A program made the translations under genes and the position numbers. From assembly GCF_000151315.2 (NCBI RefSeq), contig NW_011887306.1:660072-724071 (forward strand): a stretch of DNA of 64,000 nt. The letters run 5' to 3'. Under the pieces are notes generated by a model. The model was given only the letters and a program-made list of their open reading frames with translations, did no database searches and had not been told where the DNA came from. This DNA is from Capsaspora owczarzaki ATCC 30864 (taxonomy: Eukaryota > Opisthokonta > Filasterea). Below, piece by piece: positions 1 through 17,263 of the stretch (position 1 is the stretch's first letter; every line of letters starts with the position of its first letter).

Positions 1-2493
1 TGGTGGGGATGGACGAGGATCCCTGTGTGGTTGGGGTACCTGGCGCGGTTCCCATTGCGGCTGAAGAACGCGAGGTGGCGCTTTCCACGGCATCGAAAAA
101 CTCGTCGTCCGAACCAGAGTCCGAGTCAGAGTCAACAACGCCCTGCGGGAGCTCGGCGTCGTCATTGTTGCCGTCGAGCTCCTCAAACTCGTCTTCCTCT
201 TCGTCGGAAGGAATGTCGTCCAACGGCAGTCCCGAAGAGCAGACGCGAGAAGTTTGACGCTCGAGCGCAGCGTGCTGGCGTGCCAGGTTGGCCAGAGACT
301 TTTCCAGGCCATTCAGCTTGACCTGCTCCTTGTCATACGCCCCCTTCCAATACAAGGCGTTTGTCTCGACCAGGAGGTTGTAGTCGGCGTAGAGGGAGAG
401 CATCTCCATGGCCGACGACTGCAGGCGGTGAACGGACGATCGCAGAGCAAACACGGCGCTGCTGGCCGCTGCTGCAGCCACTGCCGCATCGCGATCCCCG
501 CGCGACTTTTTCTCGCGCACGGTGCCGTCACGAGTCAATGCGCGGCCATCGGGCACGGGCAGGTTGGTTCCAGGCACTTCACTGACGTCCAGAGCCTCCA
601 CCATGTTCTTGAGGCGTGACAAAAAGTCTTCACGCGAAGCACTGAGGCCCATTTGCTTTGATTCAAGCTGTAGAGGAGTGAGGAAGGTAGGGAGAGGGAG
701 AGAGAGAGAGAGAGAGAGCCAAGAGGGAAAATGTTGAAATTCAAGATCGATCGCTCAAACGGAAGCCCGCTCCGAAAGACATCATTTCCCCCCCCCCCAT
801 CTCCTTGAGGCAAACTCGACATACCTCTTCAAATGTCGCTGGACGGCGCTTGTGGCTGTGTGGCGCAACGACGACTGCAGTTTGATCTGCTTCACCGCCA
901 TTGTCACCTACCTCGACGCCAATCGAGCTGGCGGCCTCGTCCATGCTCTGTGTGTTGAACACTGTTGTGATTGCAATTTATATGTTCCAACCATGAGTGA
1001 GTCATTCGGGCCTGGTTGTCAGGATACCGCTTGAAAACAGCAGATTCTGCCGTCTTTCGTTTTGCTCTCTCTCCCCCCCCCCCACGACGTCTTCCTCCCT
1101 CCTTCTTCATTTTTGAAACCATGTCTGTTTTTTGTTTCCGAATCCGACTCTGATCCAACCTGTTGAGTCACTTCCGCCCGATTCACACTGTCAGTAACCA
1201 CTTTTCGACCCTTTTTTGGTTCGCATTTCCTTCGTTCTCTCGCGCTCTCTCTCCCTCTTCATTTTTTGTAACCATGTCATGAGTTTGTTTTTCTGATCGA
1301 AAATGTCAACATGTGTGTTTTTTCGATCTTGATCCTCCTTTTTTTTTTTTCCGGTTGTTTTGCGGTTGTTTTCCGGTTTTTTTTTTTTTTTTTTTTGTGG
1401 GTTCCAATTCAAATTCAATACACGTACCTTCAATCGACTTGCGAGTGCCTGCCGCCGCGGGGCCGCCTTGCGGGACCCAGCTCTTGGCGGTGCGCAGGGC
1501 GGACTGCCACGCCTCGTACTCTGAGGTTGTGCTGGCCCTGAGCGAGTATCTGCTGGCGTGGAGCTTGGACGGCAGGCGAATGTCAATCTGGAGCTTTTGT
1601 GGATTGCCAGCGAGCTCAGCACCAGGGAGGTACAGAATGTACGAGCACGAGAGGTCGCCCTTGCCAGCGAGGCAGCGGAGCTCGTTGCCGTCCAGCACAA
1701 AGTACCGCGGTCGCCACGCAGAGAACGTGTTGGACGTCTTGCACCGCAGCGACCCGGCAAACGCGGGCTTTGGGATGGGCGTCCCGCCAGGCGTGGATGG
1801 GACGACGGCAGCAGCAGCAGCAGCAACAGTGGTTGAGGACGAGGCGGACGACGAGGACGACGATCCAGCAGCACCACCACCGCCGCCGCCGCCGCCGCCA
1901 GTGAGGGTCAGCGTCGACAAGGACGATGGCGAGGCGGCGGCGGCGGTCGTGGTCGCGGGCGATGATGACGATGAGGCGTACGAAGGCGCGAGATGCTCGC
2001 TCAAGGACGTAGATCCAGAGCGGTGACGCTGCTGCTGGGCGCTCTGCTGCGGCGTCGACGGGTGCGATGCGTGGCCGGCATGATGCTGTCCGTGGTGCAG
2101 CTCTGCAAAGCTGGTCGAATTCGGAGCAAGCGGCGCCGAGGCCTGGCGAGCGACGGTGCGATGCTCGCTCATTGCTGAAGCAGCTGGCGCGTTGCTGATG
2201 TTGCTGGTGCTGGTGCTGGTGCTGGTGCTGCTCGCGCCGTGGGATGTCAGGTGGGCGTTCGCTGCGGCGGCTGCAGTGGTGAGGAGGTTGGCGGACGGCA
2301 GAAGGGCGCCCTGGCTGGGATGAGCAGAGGAAGCAGATGAAGACGTGAGCAGCGGCGGCTGGTGTGGATGCTGATGCGTCGTCGTCGTCGTCGTCGTCGT
2401 GCTAAGGCCGTTGTTGCTGTTGCTGCTGTGGGGATGAGAGTGGTGTGTTTCGTGGGAGTCAGACAGGTGGGCCGAGTGACGGCTGCTGCTCAT
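1..2493 (-). CDS. Oxysterol-binding protein-like lipid transfer protein, N-terminal part (3' end outside window)
   Basis: Three exons fit: 2493-1428, 961-825 and 667 to the window edge, with consistent phases. The product starts with about 240 residues of His/Ser/Ala/Gly low complexity. A PH domain follows, starting near AFAGSLRCKTSNTFSAWRP and ending near EYEAWQSALRTAKSW. Exon 3 encodes a helical segment (SLYADYNLLVETNALYWKG, then LEKSLANLARQHAALE) resembling the coil between PH and FFAT in OSBP, then an acidic stretch with DDEFFDAVES. EFFDAVE fits the FFAT consensus exactly, so VAP binding at ER contact sites is expected. The sterol/PI4P-binding ORD should lie beyond the edge. CERT has a similar PH-coil-FFAT layout and is the alternative, but the LAxQHxxLE coil favours OSBP. 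The start sits just inside a long poly-A tract (poly-T on the coding strand). Confidence 0.85.
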
Positions 2494-3083
2494 TGGGGAA
2501 CGAACGGGGAAAAAAAAAAAAAAAAAAAAAAAGAAACAAGAAAAAAGAAAATGACTGGGTTTTTATTGTACATGAAAGCGTTCGTCGTTCTCACAGTGAC
2601 TGAGATATCAGCAGTGATTCAAAGTAGAAGCTCACTGCATGCAGTTGCGAAATTATCAACGTGTGACTGAGTGAACGAGTGACGACATTTTGAGCGCTTG
2701 TCTCAGTCTAAAATGTATTTGTGTTCTGAGGTTCGTTTGAGAGTTGCTGTGCGTTGAAGCCCCCCCCCCCCGGTTGTTGATGGCCTCGTCAGACCCGTGT
2801 GCTTGGACGCTGTGCTTGACGGTCGAGGGGGCGAGTCTGAGGAGCGTTGCTTGGAAGGAAAGGCATCGGGAAATGCTGGACACTTCTGCCTTCGTTCATC
2901 CCGCCGCCATCAGTCTCAGTCCGACGCTGTTCACTCCTGTTTGAAAAGGGATGATGCGAAAGAAAGAGAGTGGGAATTGGGTTGAGGAAGTGATCAGGGT
3001 CCGGTCCGGGGGGTGGATACCAAAAACAAGGGCTTGCATTCACTCCATCTTTTGTTTCGCTTGCTCGGAATGATAGGTCAACC
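2494..3083. promoter_or_regulatory. Shared divergent upstream region of OSBP-like gene and LRR-A
   Basis: About 590 bp lie between two divergent ATGs. It opens with a ~26 nt A tract next to the OSBP ATG, then carries a segment found almost unchanged, inverted, at 41522-42080 in front of LRR-B. It therefore probably holds the promoter and 5' UTR of the LRR gene. A C10+ tract lies at 2761. No defined promoter element was recognised. An antisense ORF across 2789-3157 is conserved in both copies, but that is expected from recent duplication. Confidence 0.5.
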
Positions 3084-3310
3084 ATGGAGCTTCGTAGTAT
3101 GACGGAGAGACAGCGCGAGTTGTATGACCAAGTCAAGAACGCGGATGGAGAGCTCAAGCAAGGGAAAAGCCCGAGTTGATTGGAACATCACATTGTGTTA
3201 CTGACGAGCTGACTGGGTTGACAGATTGGATGGGAATCGGATTGGCAATGCTGGAGCACAGGCGATTGCTGTGGCACTCAAAGTGAACACGACGCTGACC
3301 CAGCTCGAGT
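2543..3310 (+). repeat. Inverted duplication, copy 1 (LRR-A upstream region and first LRR)
   Basis: From the AAAATGACTGGGTTTTTATT segment through exon 1, intron 1 and the first LRR exon of LRR-A, this stretch matches the reverse complement of about 41296-42075 with only scattered substitutions and small indels (estimated mid-90s percent identity by eye). Copy 1 has TGTATTTGTGTTCTG where copy 2 has a longer CCCATTGTTTTGGAG-containing version. Both copies end at a poly-A/T tract beside the neighbouring gene's ATG. Confidence 0.85.
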
Positions 3311-4459
3311 AAGGCATCTCACTGTTACTGAAGCATCCACGAGCGAGTCGTCCAGCGGAGGGCGTTCAGAATGCTCACTGATGCAAGGAATATACAGTTT
3401 GTGGAGCAATCAGATTGGCGATGAGGGTGCGCAGGCAATTGCAGAGGCACTCAGAGCGAACACTACATTGACTTGGCTCAAGTGAGTTATCTTACGAGTA
3501 CTTGTACTGATACCGTGAGTGGGTGATTCATCAGACCGCATTCAGAATTCTCATGGATGGAGGACAGGCTGAGTTACAACCAGATCGGCGATGCTGGAGC
3601 GCAGGCGATTGCTGAGGCACTCAAAGTAGACAAGAGGATGACTTTGCTCTTGTACGTTACGGTGCGCGTTGCTCGTCTCGCGCATTGAGCCTGGGTCATT
3701 GCTACGTCGTTAACCTGCTCACCCAATGTTCTGACAGCCTTCACTATAATTGCATTGGCATTTTTGGTTCTCAAGCGATCGATAAGGCATGCCAAGACAA
3801 ACGCAACTTTCGGCTAGAGTAAGCTTGTTCTTGCCAATCACAGCTGTTGATGCTCAGACAATGTTCCTCCCACCGATGGAGTGGCCACTGACTGATCATG
3901 CCTCGCTCCCAGAATTGGCGATCAGATCAACCCTCTTGCGTTTTCCTTACTTCCACGATTGGCGAGTGCTGAAGACATCCAAGAAGTGCTCGGCATGCTG
4001 ACCAGCGGGTTGGAGCTGCAGAACCAGCCCCCATCTCTTCCAGCGCTACCAACCGAGATTGCCGAGCTCATTATGGACAAGGCGCATTACTGGCAAGGCG
4101 TGCAGAATACCAATCGATTGTGGTCTGACGAGAGACCCAGTTCTCTCAAAGTCAGACTGCCTCAAGGAGATTTAAGTGTGAAAGCAATTCAAGTGCTTCG
4201 TGACTGGAAGCGTCCCAATAACATCGGTGACTGTGCTTTCGATTTGACTGTCCGAGATGAAAAAGGTGCTGTTCAGTACGAATGTGCTGTGCACCCGACT
4301 TTCGTCAATCGGAACCTTGCACTTGCGACAATCGGGTCAGCGAGTCATCCCATCGTCCGACAAATGCGCGAGGGTTGGCAAGTTCAAGTTCAACCCAGCA
4401 CGTTTGCCCACGAGTTGCTATTTGAATCGCTTTATGTCGGATATGTCGACCGACAGTGA
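3084..4459 (+). CDS. Small LRR protein with F-box-like C-terminal domain (LRR-A)
   Basis: Six exons give 317 residues in frame: 3084-3157, 3225-3308, 3398-3481, 3568-3651, 3738-3818, 3913-4459. Exon 1 encodes MELRSMTERQRELYDQVKN and a short tail. Exons 2-5 each encode one ribonuclease-inhibitor-type LRR of 28 (last 27) residues, for example LDGNRIGNAGAQAIAVAL, each joined in phase 2. Intron 1 appears to be GC-AG (AA|GCAAGG). The GT alternatives checked either break phase or shorten exon 1 before the conserved motif. The last exon holds LPALPTEIAELIMDKAHYW, which resembles an F-box helix, and a ~120-residue beta-rich domain ending SLYVGYVDRQ. Together these suggest a substrate adaptor, but that function is inference. 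Its closest relative is LRR-B at 39503-41521, with 8 LRRs. Confidence 0.75.
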
Positions 4460-4838
4460 TCACAAAGCGATCCCGACCTCGTCTCTCGACCTCGTCTCTC
4501 CAGGATACTTTCAACGTTTGTTCCGTGAACGTGTTTGTTTGCTGTTTTGTTTGAGTGTTTCATGTGTCCTTCTTTTTTGACGTTGTGCGTTCGTGTTGCT
4601 TGACTTTGTTTGACATGTCGTGTTTGTTGTGCTTCCTCTTCTACAATTTGTTGCATCTGATTCCATCTCTTGGCTTTGCAAATGCTCTTTGCTCATTGTT
4701 GGTTGTTTGTGCGACCAAACCACAAAAGCCTTTCTGGGCTCCATTTTCAACACCCCTCCCCCATCAATTTAATTTCTGAGCGTCTCAGTCTCATTTCTTT
4801 TGATATTCGTTGTTCCCGCGCGATTTTTCATTGCAGCA
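4460..4838. other. Intergenic, no gene seen
   Basis: This is 379 bp of T-rich sequence between the stop of LRR-A and the next ATG. It presumably holds the 3' UTR of LRR-A and the promoter of the downstream gene. TCGACCTCGTCTCT-like units repeat in tandem near 4473-4500. Nothing else is recognised. Confidence 0.5.
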
Positions 4839-7800
4839 ATGGCCCCGCGACGCAAGCGGCCGCCACGAGCATCCGCACCAACAGCAACAGCCACTGCGAC
4901 AGCAGCAGTCGTGTTGCCTGTCGTCGAACTAGATCATCCATCTCACTCAGAGCCACCAAGCGAAGAAGGCCTCCAGGTCGACCCTGCGAAACCAATCTCA
5001 ACAGAGCGCGGCAAGCAAGCAGCAAGGCGCCGTCGCCCGTCGTCACCATTACCATCATCATCATCATCATCATCATCATCCGTCCGAGTCACAGTCACAG
5101 CCAATGAAGACGACGCATCCGACAGTGCAGCGCCTGCGACAATAACGACGATGCAGCAGCAGCAGCAGCAGCAGCAGCACTGCGACACTGATGGAGGCCC
5201 AGCGCGTGCAAGCCCGACCCGCTCCAGACATCATCATCATCATCATCACCACAGAAAGGACGACTCTGCCTCAACCGAGCACTCGGTGATGACTGCGGAT
5301 ATGAGCACAGCGATGCCAGCGAGTAGCAATGGTAATAGTAGTTTGGCGCAGGACGCCGTTGTCAGAGCTCAAGCAAGCCAAGTGGTTGCAAGTGAAACAG
5401 CGGCTCCCCAAGCACCGCAGCAGCAGCAGCAGGCAGCCCAAGCATCGCTGTCCATCCCAAAGGGGTTTAACGACATCCAGACATACAAGGAGTACCTGCT
5501 CCGGCGCAACCAGCGCCTCAAGAACAAAATCAGCGCGTCTGCAGCGGCAGGGAGGCAGTACGATTTGGCGCCAAATCCCGCGCTTCCCGCCAACAGCAGC
5601 CAACAACCGACAGTCATGGCCATGCAAGTGGAACCCGAGACCCAAGATCGAACCGCAACTCGGCCACCCGCTTCTGGCACTTTGCATGTGCAAAGCTCGA
5701 GCTCTCCGACCTCGCAACACGAGCTCCCAGCCCCGCAACCGCGTCAAGCATCACTCGCCTCGAAGCGAACCTACTCGCAATCCATCGCAACAGACGAAAA
5801 TTGCACCGTTTCAGCAAACAACTCTCATCGCAGCGCTGCCACACTCGCGGCGAGTCAGGTCTGCATGACCAGCCGAGAACAAACCGCGGCCGATTTGAAT
5901 CCCGCTACACACCGGCAACAACAACAACAACAACAACCCATCTTTCCACCGTGGTTGGCGCAATGGGACGCAGCAGTCAATGACTTTGTCTTGCCCGATC
6001 CCGAATTCGGAAGATTCAAACTGGCCAAACTCCGAGAACTCTTTGGAGCACCCAAGCCCGGCGAATCGAGCAAGGCACTCCCAAGTCAGCCATTATTGCT
6101 TCGTCCGGCTCCTCCTGTATCTACATCTGTGGCGGCTGCGCTGGACACTTCGCTTGCATCAATTTACACACAAAGTAACGAAGCTGGTGTTGATAGTTCT
6201 CACCCAAGGGCTTCCCTGCTGCTGTTTGCGCGACAGCCATCTTCCCCTCCATCAGCCTGCGGGATTGTCGCAGTCGAGCAGCCTCAGCCCCTACCCCCAC
6301 CACCACCACTACCACCACCACCACCACGAGCACCACCACTACTAGCGCCAGCGAACATGCTCGTGGATATGAATGATGCTATTGTGACGCAGTCAATAGC
6401 TCCCTCGCAAGAGCTCACCGCCGCCCCACTGCCACAGCAGGCTGATGGCGAGGTGCTCGAATTAGACGCCACTCCTAGTGAGCTCCAATCACAGCCATTT
6501 CACGACATGGGCCGCAACAACGGTGCTCACAAACCCCTTTCTCGATTTGTTTCGGTCTTCCCGTTGTTTTCAGGCCCCGTCACTCAGCCTACTCAAATGT
6601 TGTCTCCCAGTGTATCGTCCATGGTAGCAACCGCTGCGGTTGTCGTTTCGCCTGATGGCACCTCCAACCCCTCTCAGCCGTTTCTCCCACAAGCGATGCA
6701 GTTGGACCAGGTTCCACTGATGGACCAAGTTTCGACCTCGACTGGTTTGCCCGCCGACACAACACGCCAGTTAATCCCTCCGCAGAAAGGCAGGCCTCCA
6801 CGCCTCAACGCGTCTCGATACCATGTCCAGCCTCCCGCCATCTCTCTGAATGACGACGCAAACATGGAAACCTCTCACTCTGGACGCGTTGTTCGCTCAA
6901 CGCCGCCGCTTGCTGTGACCGCGTTGCCGCCATCAGCAAGACTGTTCCGTCATCGTCCGCCGCCACCCATCATACCAACGCATCCGCTCCTTTCCAGTTT
7001 TGATGCGCCAGTTGGTGCTGCTCAAGACTCAACGGCCATTCAACCTGAGCTTTTCCCGAGCTACCACAGCCCTCGCGAGCCAGTGGACCCCGTTCCACTC
7101 CAGTCTCCGATTCTGCTCTCGTCTCCAATGCTGTTTGAGCCATCTACGTCCTCGACTTCACCCCTTCCTCAACAGAACATCGAAGAACATCGACCAGTCG
7201 TCGAGCCCATGGCTTCACCACCGCTCTTCGCATCTCCGTTGCATCGAGCCCCCGAGGAAACTCTTCTCCACGCGGCAGGTACGGCGACGAACGAGTTGCC
7301 TTCAAAGCGTCATGCTCAAGCCGCTGCGGTTGCTTCCCAAACCCGGTCCCGGAGTGACTCGGATGAGCCTTGTAGTTCTGGTTCTGCAGTCTTGTTCTCG
7401 CTCGACAGCGCATCTGGAAAGGTGCTTCAGCCCAATCACGACAAGCCTTCCACGCACACGCTCCCTGGCGGGGCAACAGCAGTCGTACCTCATTCATCGT
7501 CTCATGGCGTCAATCCACCAACACAGGACTTGGACGTGACACGCGCATCGCCAGCAACAGCCACGCAGTTGCCTCGGCGCAGCAGTCAGACGAGCACCGT
7601 TCCACACGTGACGGACATGGCGCAATCCGCAGTGCCTCTTGCTGTTGACCCGACTCGCGACGACCCATGCTCCATGTCCGCCTCACAATTTGCACCGATG
7701 GATGCCATTCTCGCCATGCAGCAGATTGACAGCCAAGTGTTGAAGGCCATGGACGCCCCAATGACGCAGTCGCAACATATGTCTGCACCCACCATCTCAA

Positions 7801-9247
7801 CTCAGCGGCGCTCGCAGCATCAGGGCATGCCGCAAACTTCCGACCATGTCAGTGGTCACGTCGAGATCTCAGAGCACGAAGAGGCCGGAGTCGAGTTGCT
7901 TGTCTGCATTCGAGCAGGCGCAGTTGGTTCATCGCATGCGAACGATAAGGAGGAGGAAGGCGACGTGATTGCTTTCGCCATGGCCTCAAAGCACGCCGGA
8001 GATGTCACAAACGTCGCGATTGCTTTGAAGCGCCATGTTTACATTGCGGGCGTGGACACTCAGACCGGAAAGCTGGTAGTTGAGCACACGATCTCGTTCG
8101 ATGCATCACATAGCGTCGTGGCGTGTGCATTTGCAGAAAACACTGCTGATGTGCTTCTCGTTTGTTGCTCGGATTCGGCCAACTCCCTTGTTGTCAGGTT
8201 TGTCGAGCATTCCGGCAGACTCGTTGTTTACTTGCGTGAAGTGTCGAGACTTACCACACCTCTGACAGAACGTTTGAACTCAAGGGGTCGACTGTGCACG
8301 AGCACGAAGAGTGGAGCTTGCCTCAGGTTGATTCCTCAACAGTGGATCGCGTCCACTGCCCCAGCGCCAATGTCCTGCTCCTACAAACGAGGTCATCTCA
8401 TGCAGCCGTTGTTCTGCGACGAACTCAGACCGGGTCCAAACTCCAGTACGCGGTAGTCGCCAAAGCTTTGGGTTGACAAGGTTTTTGTGCGTTGAAAAGT
8501 CGATGCGTGTGTCCCTGACCCCCTGCTTCCGGATCTACTTTTTCCGACACAGGTCTGTCGAGCAGGCATTGCACTGGCCTGTCGGATGTCGCTTGGCGGA
8601 CAGCACTGCTGACAAGCTGCACTACCATTGGTGTTCGGCACCTTCAGGCTCCTCTGACACGCTGGCGTCTGTTTTTGCTTTTACACTGGACGGCCGTCTG
8701 CTTGAGTGGGTTGTTCCGACTACGGCTCTGTCTTTGGATGCGAAGATTATGCCAATTGTGCATGCTCTTCCTACCCCCACTGCTTTGGCGTCTGCTGGGT
8801 CGTCTGTTTTCCTCGGCATTTCCTCCTTGAATGAACTAGGCCGAGAGGGGGATCTCGTCGCAGTTTTGGGCCATGTTCAGGCCGCAAGTGACGTTGGATT
8901 GGAGACCACAACCAAATCAGCCTTTTCCACTTTTGCTTTTCACCAAAATGCAGCCAGCACCTCGAGCTGGCACCATCTATGGACTACCGAGCCGGTTGTA
9001 GATGGCGAATTGAGGTATGTTTCTTGTCAGTCTGTGTTGGGGGGTGGGGCGGGCGATGGAAAGGCAGGATGACTCATTCATTGTTTGAATTGCTTTTCTT
9101 GTCGACCTCAGAGCTGCTTCTCTGCATACATCTCTGGTTGCGACACAAGCCGCCCTGAACGAGCGGCAAGAAACCCTTATACTTTCTGATCTCGAGTCTG
9201 GCGACTTCCTTGGCTCGATATGTAAGGGTAGATTGCTCACCATCTGA
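4839..9247 (+). CDS. Large Ser/Pro/Gln-rich protein with possible C-terminal beta-propeller, family not recognised
   Basis: Four exons (4839-8197, 8269-8445, 8553-9014, 9112-9247) give 1377 residues. I chose the ATG at 4839, before PRRKRPPRASAP, over an in-frame upstream ATG. The first ~1000 residues are mostly low complexity: a basic N-terminus, poly-Ser, poly-Gln, poly-His, and a proline run near residue 490. A short likely amphipathic helix, FNDIQTYKEYLLRRNQRLKNKI, sits near residue 210. The last ~350 residues are well-formed sequence with repeating beta-strand patterns (KRHVYIAGVDTQTGKLV, FAFTLDGRLLEWV, LILSDLESGDFLGSI) reminiscent of WD-type blades. A short N-terminal helix, long disordered middle and C-terminal propeller is the layout of PALB2-type proteins, but I see no diagnostic motif and treat that as a weak guess. 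Confidence 0.65.
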
Positions 9248-9676
9248 AAGCTGCTGGGTTTTGCGAGCATGCCATCTTCATCGAAAGCTTGTTCTGTCTT
9301 TGACATGCAGCTACAAACACCCCTCTCGCTTGCGAATGCCAGCCAAAGATTCACCGTGCCGTGCTTCACCCCACATTGCCGTTTGTCCTCGTGCATTTCA
9401 AGACACCTCGCTCGTGCACGTCACTTGATCACGTCGACAACCATTCCTCCTGCGCACACCTGTACAGGCTCTCCGACCAAGCGCATTGACCGTTAACACT
9501 TATGATATTTCACGCTGTATTTACTTGTATTTTCTACGCTACATTGTACTTTCAAAAAGCCATTATTCTTTCACTCGATCCAATCCCGCGATTCCACGAC
9601 TTTGTGACGTTTCCTCGGTCTCAGTTTGGTACTTATATTACTTGCTCTTGGGCTCAGTCTTCCTCCCCATTTCACA
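9248..9676. other. Intergenic, no gene seen
   Basis: 429 bp between two plus-strand genes. It is AT-richer than its surroundings and presumably holds the 3' UTR upstream and the AUH promoter downstream. No motif recognised. Confidence 0.4.
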
Positions 9677-11581
<1,905 letters not shown>

Positions 11582-11734
11582 ACCTCACTCCCAGCCTTTT
11601 GCGCAAAGTTCAACGCGACCAAAGAGTGATTGTGTGATAATAATACATCCAAGTTGGCACAGAGACTGAACAACCTCAACCAAAATTGGAAAAAAAAGAA
11701 AAGAAACAGCAGCTAGGCCAAGCCCATGAAAGAA

Positions 11735-16363
<4,629 letters not shown>

Positions 16364-17003
16364 GAGTGAAAGAAAATGGATGGGGTGAAAGGGAGGGAAG
16401 AAACGGTCAGAAAAAAAAAAAAAAAAAAAGACTGACTTGCACTCTTAATTCATACATTCATACAACCGACCAAAAGCGAAGAGAAGGAACGACAAGAACA
16501 ACATCAAGAACAACGTCAAGAACAGAAAGACACATCATCCCCACATAGCAGCTGCATCACCCCTAAAGCCACTCAAAACCATTGTGATTTGTTGTGATTT
16601 TGAGCCCTTTGTCTCCCACTCAATTCTCATTTATTTTCTGAAGAGAGCCGAAACAGCTTGATTGAAGGATCACTCGGTCAAAGTGTATCGTGGTAGAGGA
16701 AGTCTCGGCGGGAAACGAGTTACAATTTAGGAAAGAGTGAGGTCGCCCTTCTTTGTTGCGTCGGTTGTTGCACTCTCAACGTAAGCATGCCGGTCTGTGG
16801 ATTTTATTCATCTCTTTCGCGTCTTCTCCTCGAGAGCAATGTGCGGAGTTTGCCTGGCCGATACTTCACACAGGGCACCCGAGGGGCGATCGTGAAAAGA
16901 GGCGCAAAATTCAAAGTTCTTTTGTTTTCCGTTCTCCAATTCTCTCCCCTACCTTCTGGGCACGGCGCTTTGCTTCGAAGACGAATGCGATACTGCCATC
17001 GCT

Positions 17004-17007
<4 letters not shown>

Positions 17008-17051
<44 letters not shown>
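17008..17051. repeat. (GT)n microsatellite
   Basis: About 22 uninterrupted GT units downstream of the LRR gene stop. Confidence 0.97.
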
Positions 17052-17052
<1 letters not shown>

Positions 17053-17087
17053 TGGTTTCGGTTGTTCCGTCCTGCTTTGCTCGTTGT

Positions 17088-17200
17088 CATAATGTTCGCG
17101 TCTCTGTCGACTGTCCGTTCATGAACGTTTCTTCATTTGGAATTCGAGCATGCATTCATTCAAACAACACGACAAAAGACAATCACGAAACGAACACATC
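17088..17200. repeat. Direct repeat, copy 1, 3' of the three-block LRR gene
   Basis: Shares with 22760-22880 the strings CGTCTCTGTCGACTGTCC, GTTCATGAACGTT, GGAATTCGAGCATGCAT and TCAAACAACACGA in the same order and orientation, with short indels between (about 80-85% identity by eye). It lies 3' of a minus-strand gene, as does copy 2. Confidence 0.85.
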
Positions 17201-17263
17201 GACCAGATTAAGTTCGCCCATTCAAACAAACCGAGACGATACCGCCGTCGTCCTACATTTGTC

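Larger units (their letters stand above)
16364..17263. other. Intergenic region between BRE1 start and the three-block LRR gene stop
   Basis: 900 bp. It starts with the BRE1 5' flank and includes a pure (GT)n tract at 17008-17051. A ~115 bp segment at 17088-17200 recurs as a direct repeat at 22760-22880. No coding sequence with support was found. Confidence 0.5.

Noticed and set aside
2789-3157. Antisense ORF (MSSPSAFLTWSYNSRC...) conserved in both LRR 5' modules
   Set aside because: Conservation is explained by recent duplication of the DNA. Protein-level selection cannot be shown from two near-identical copies.
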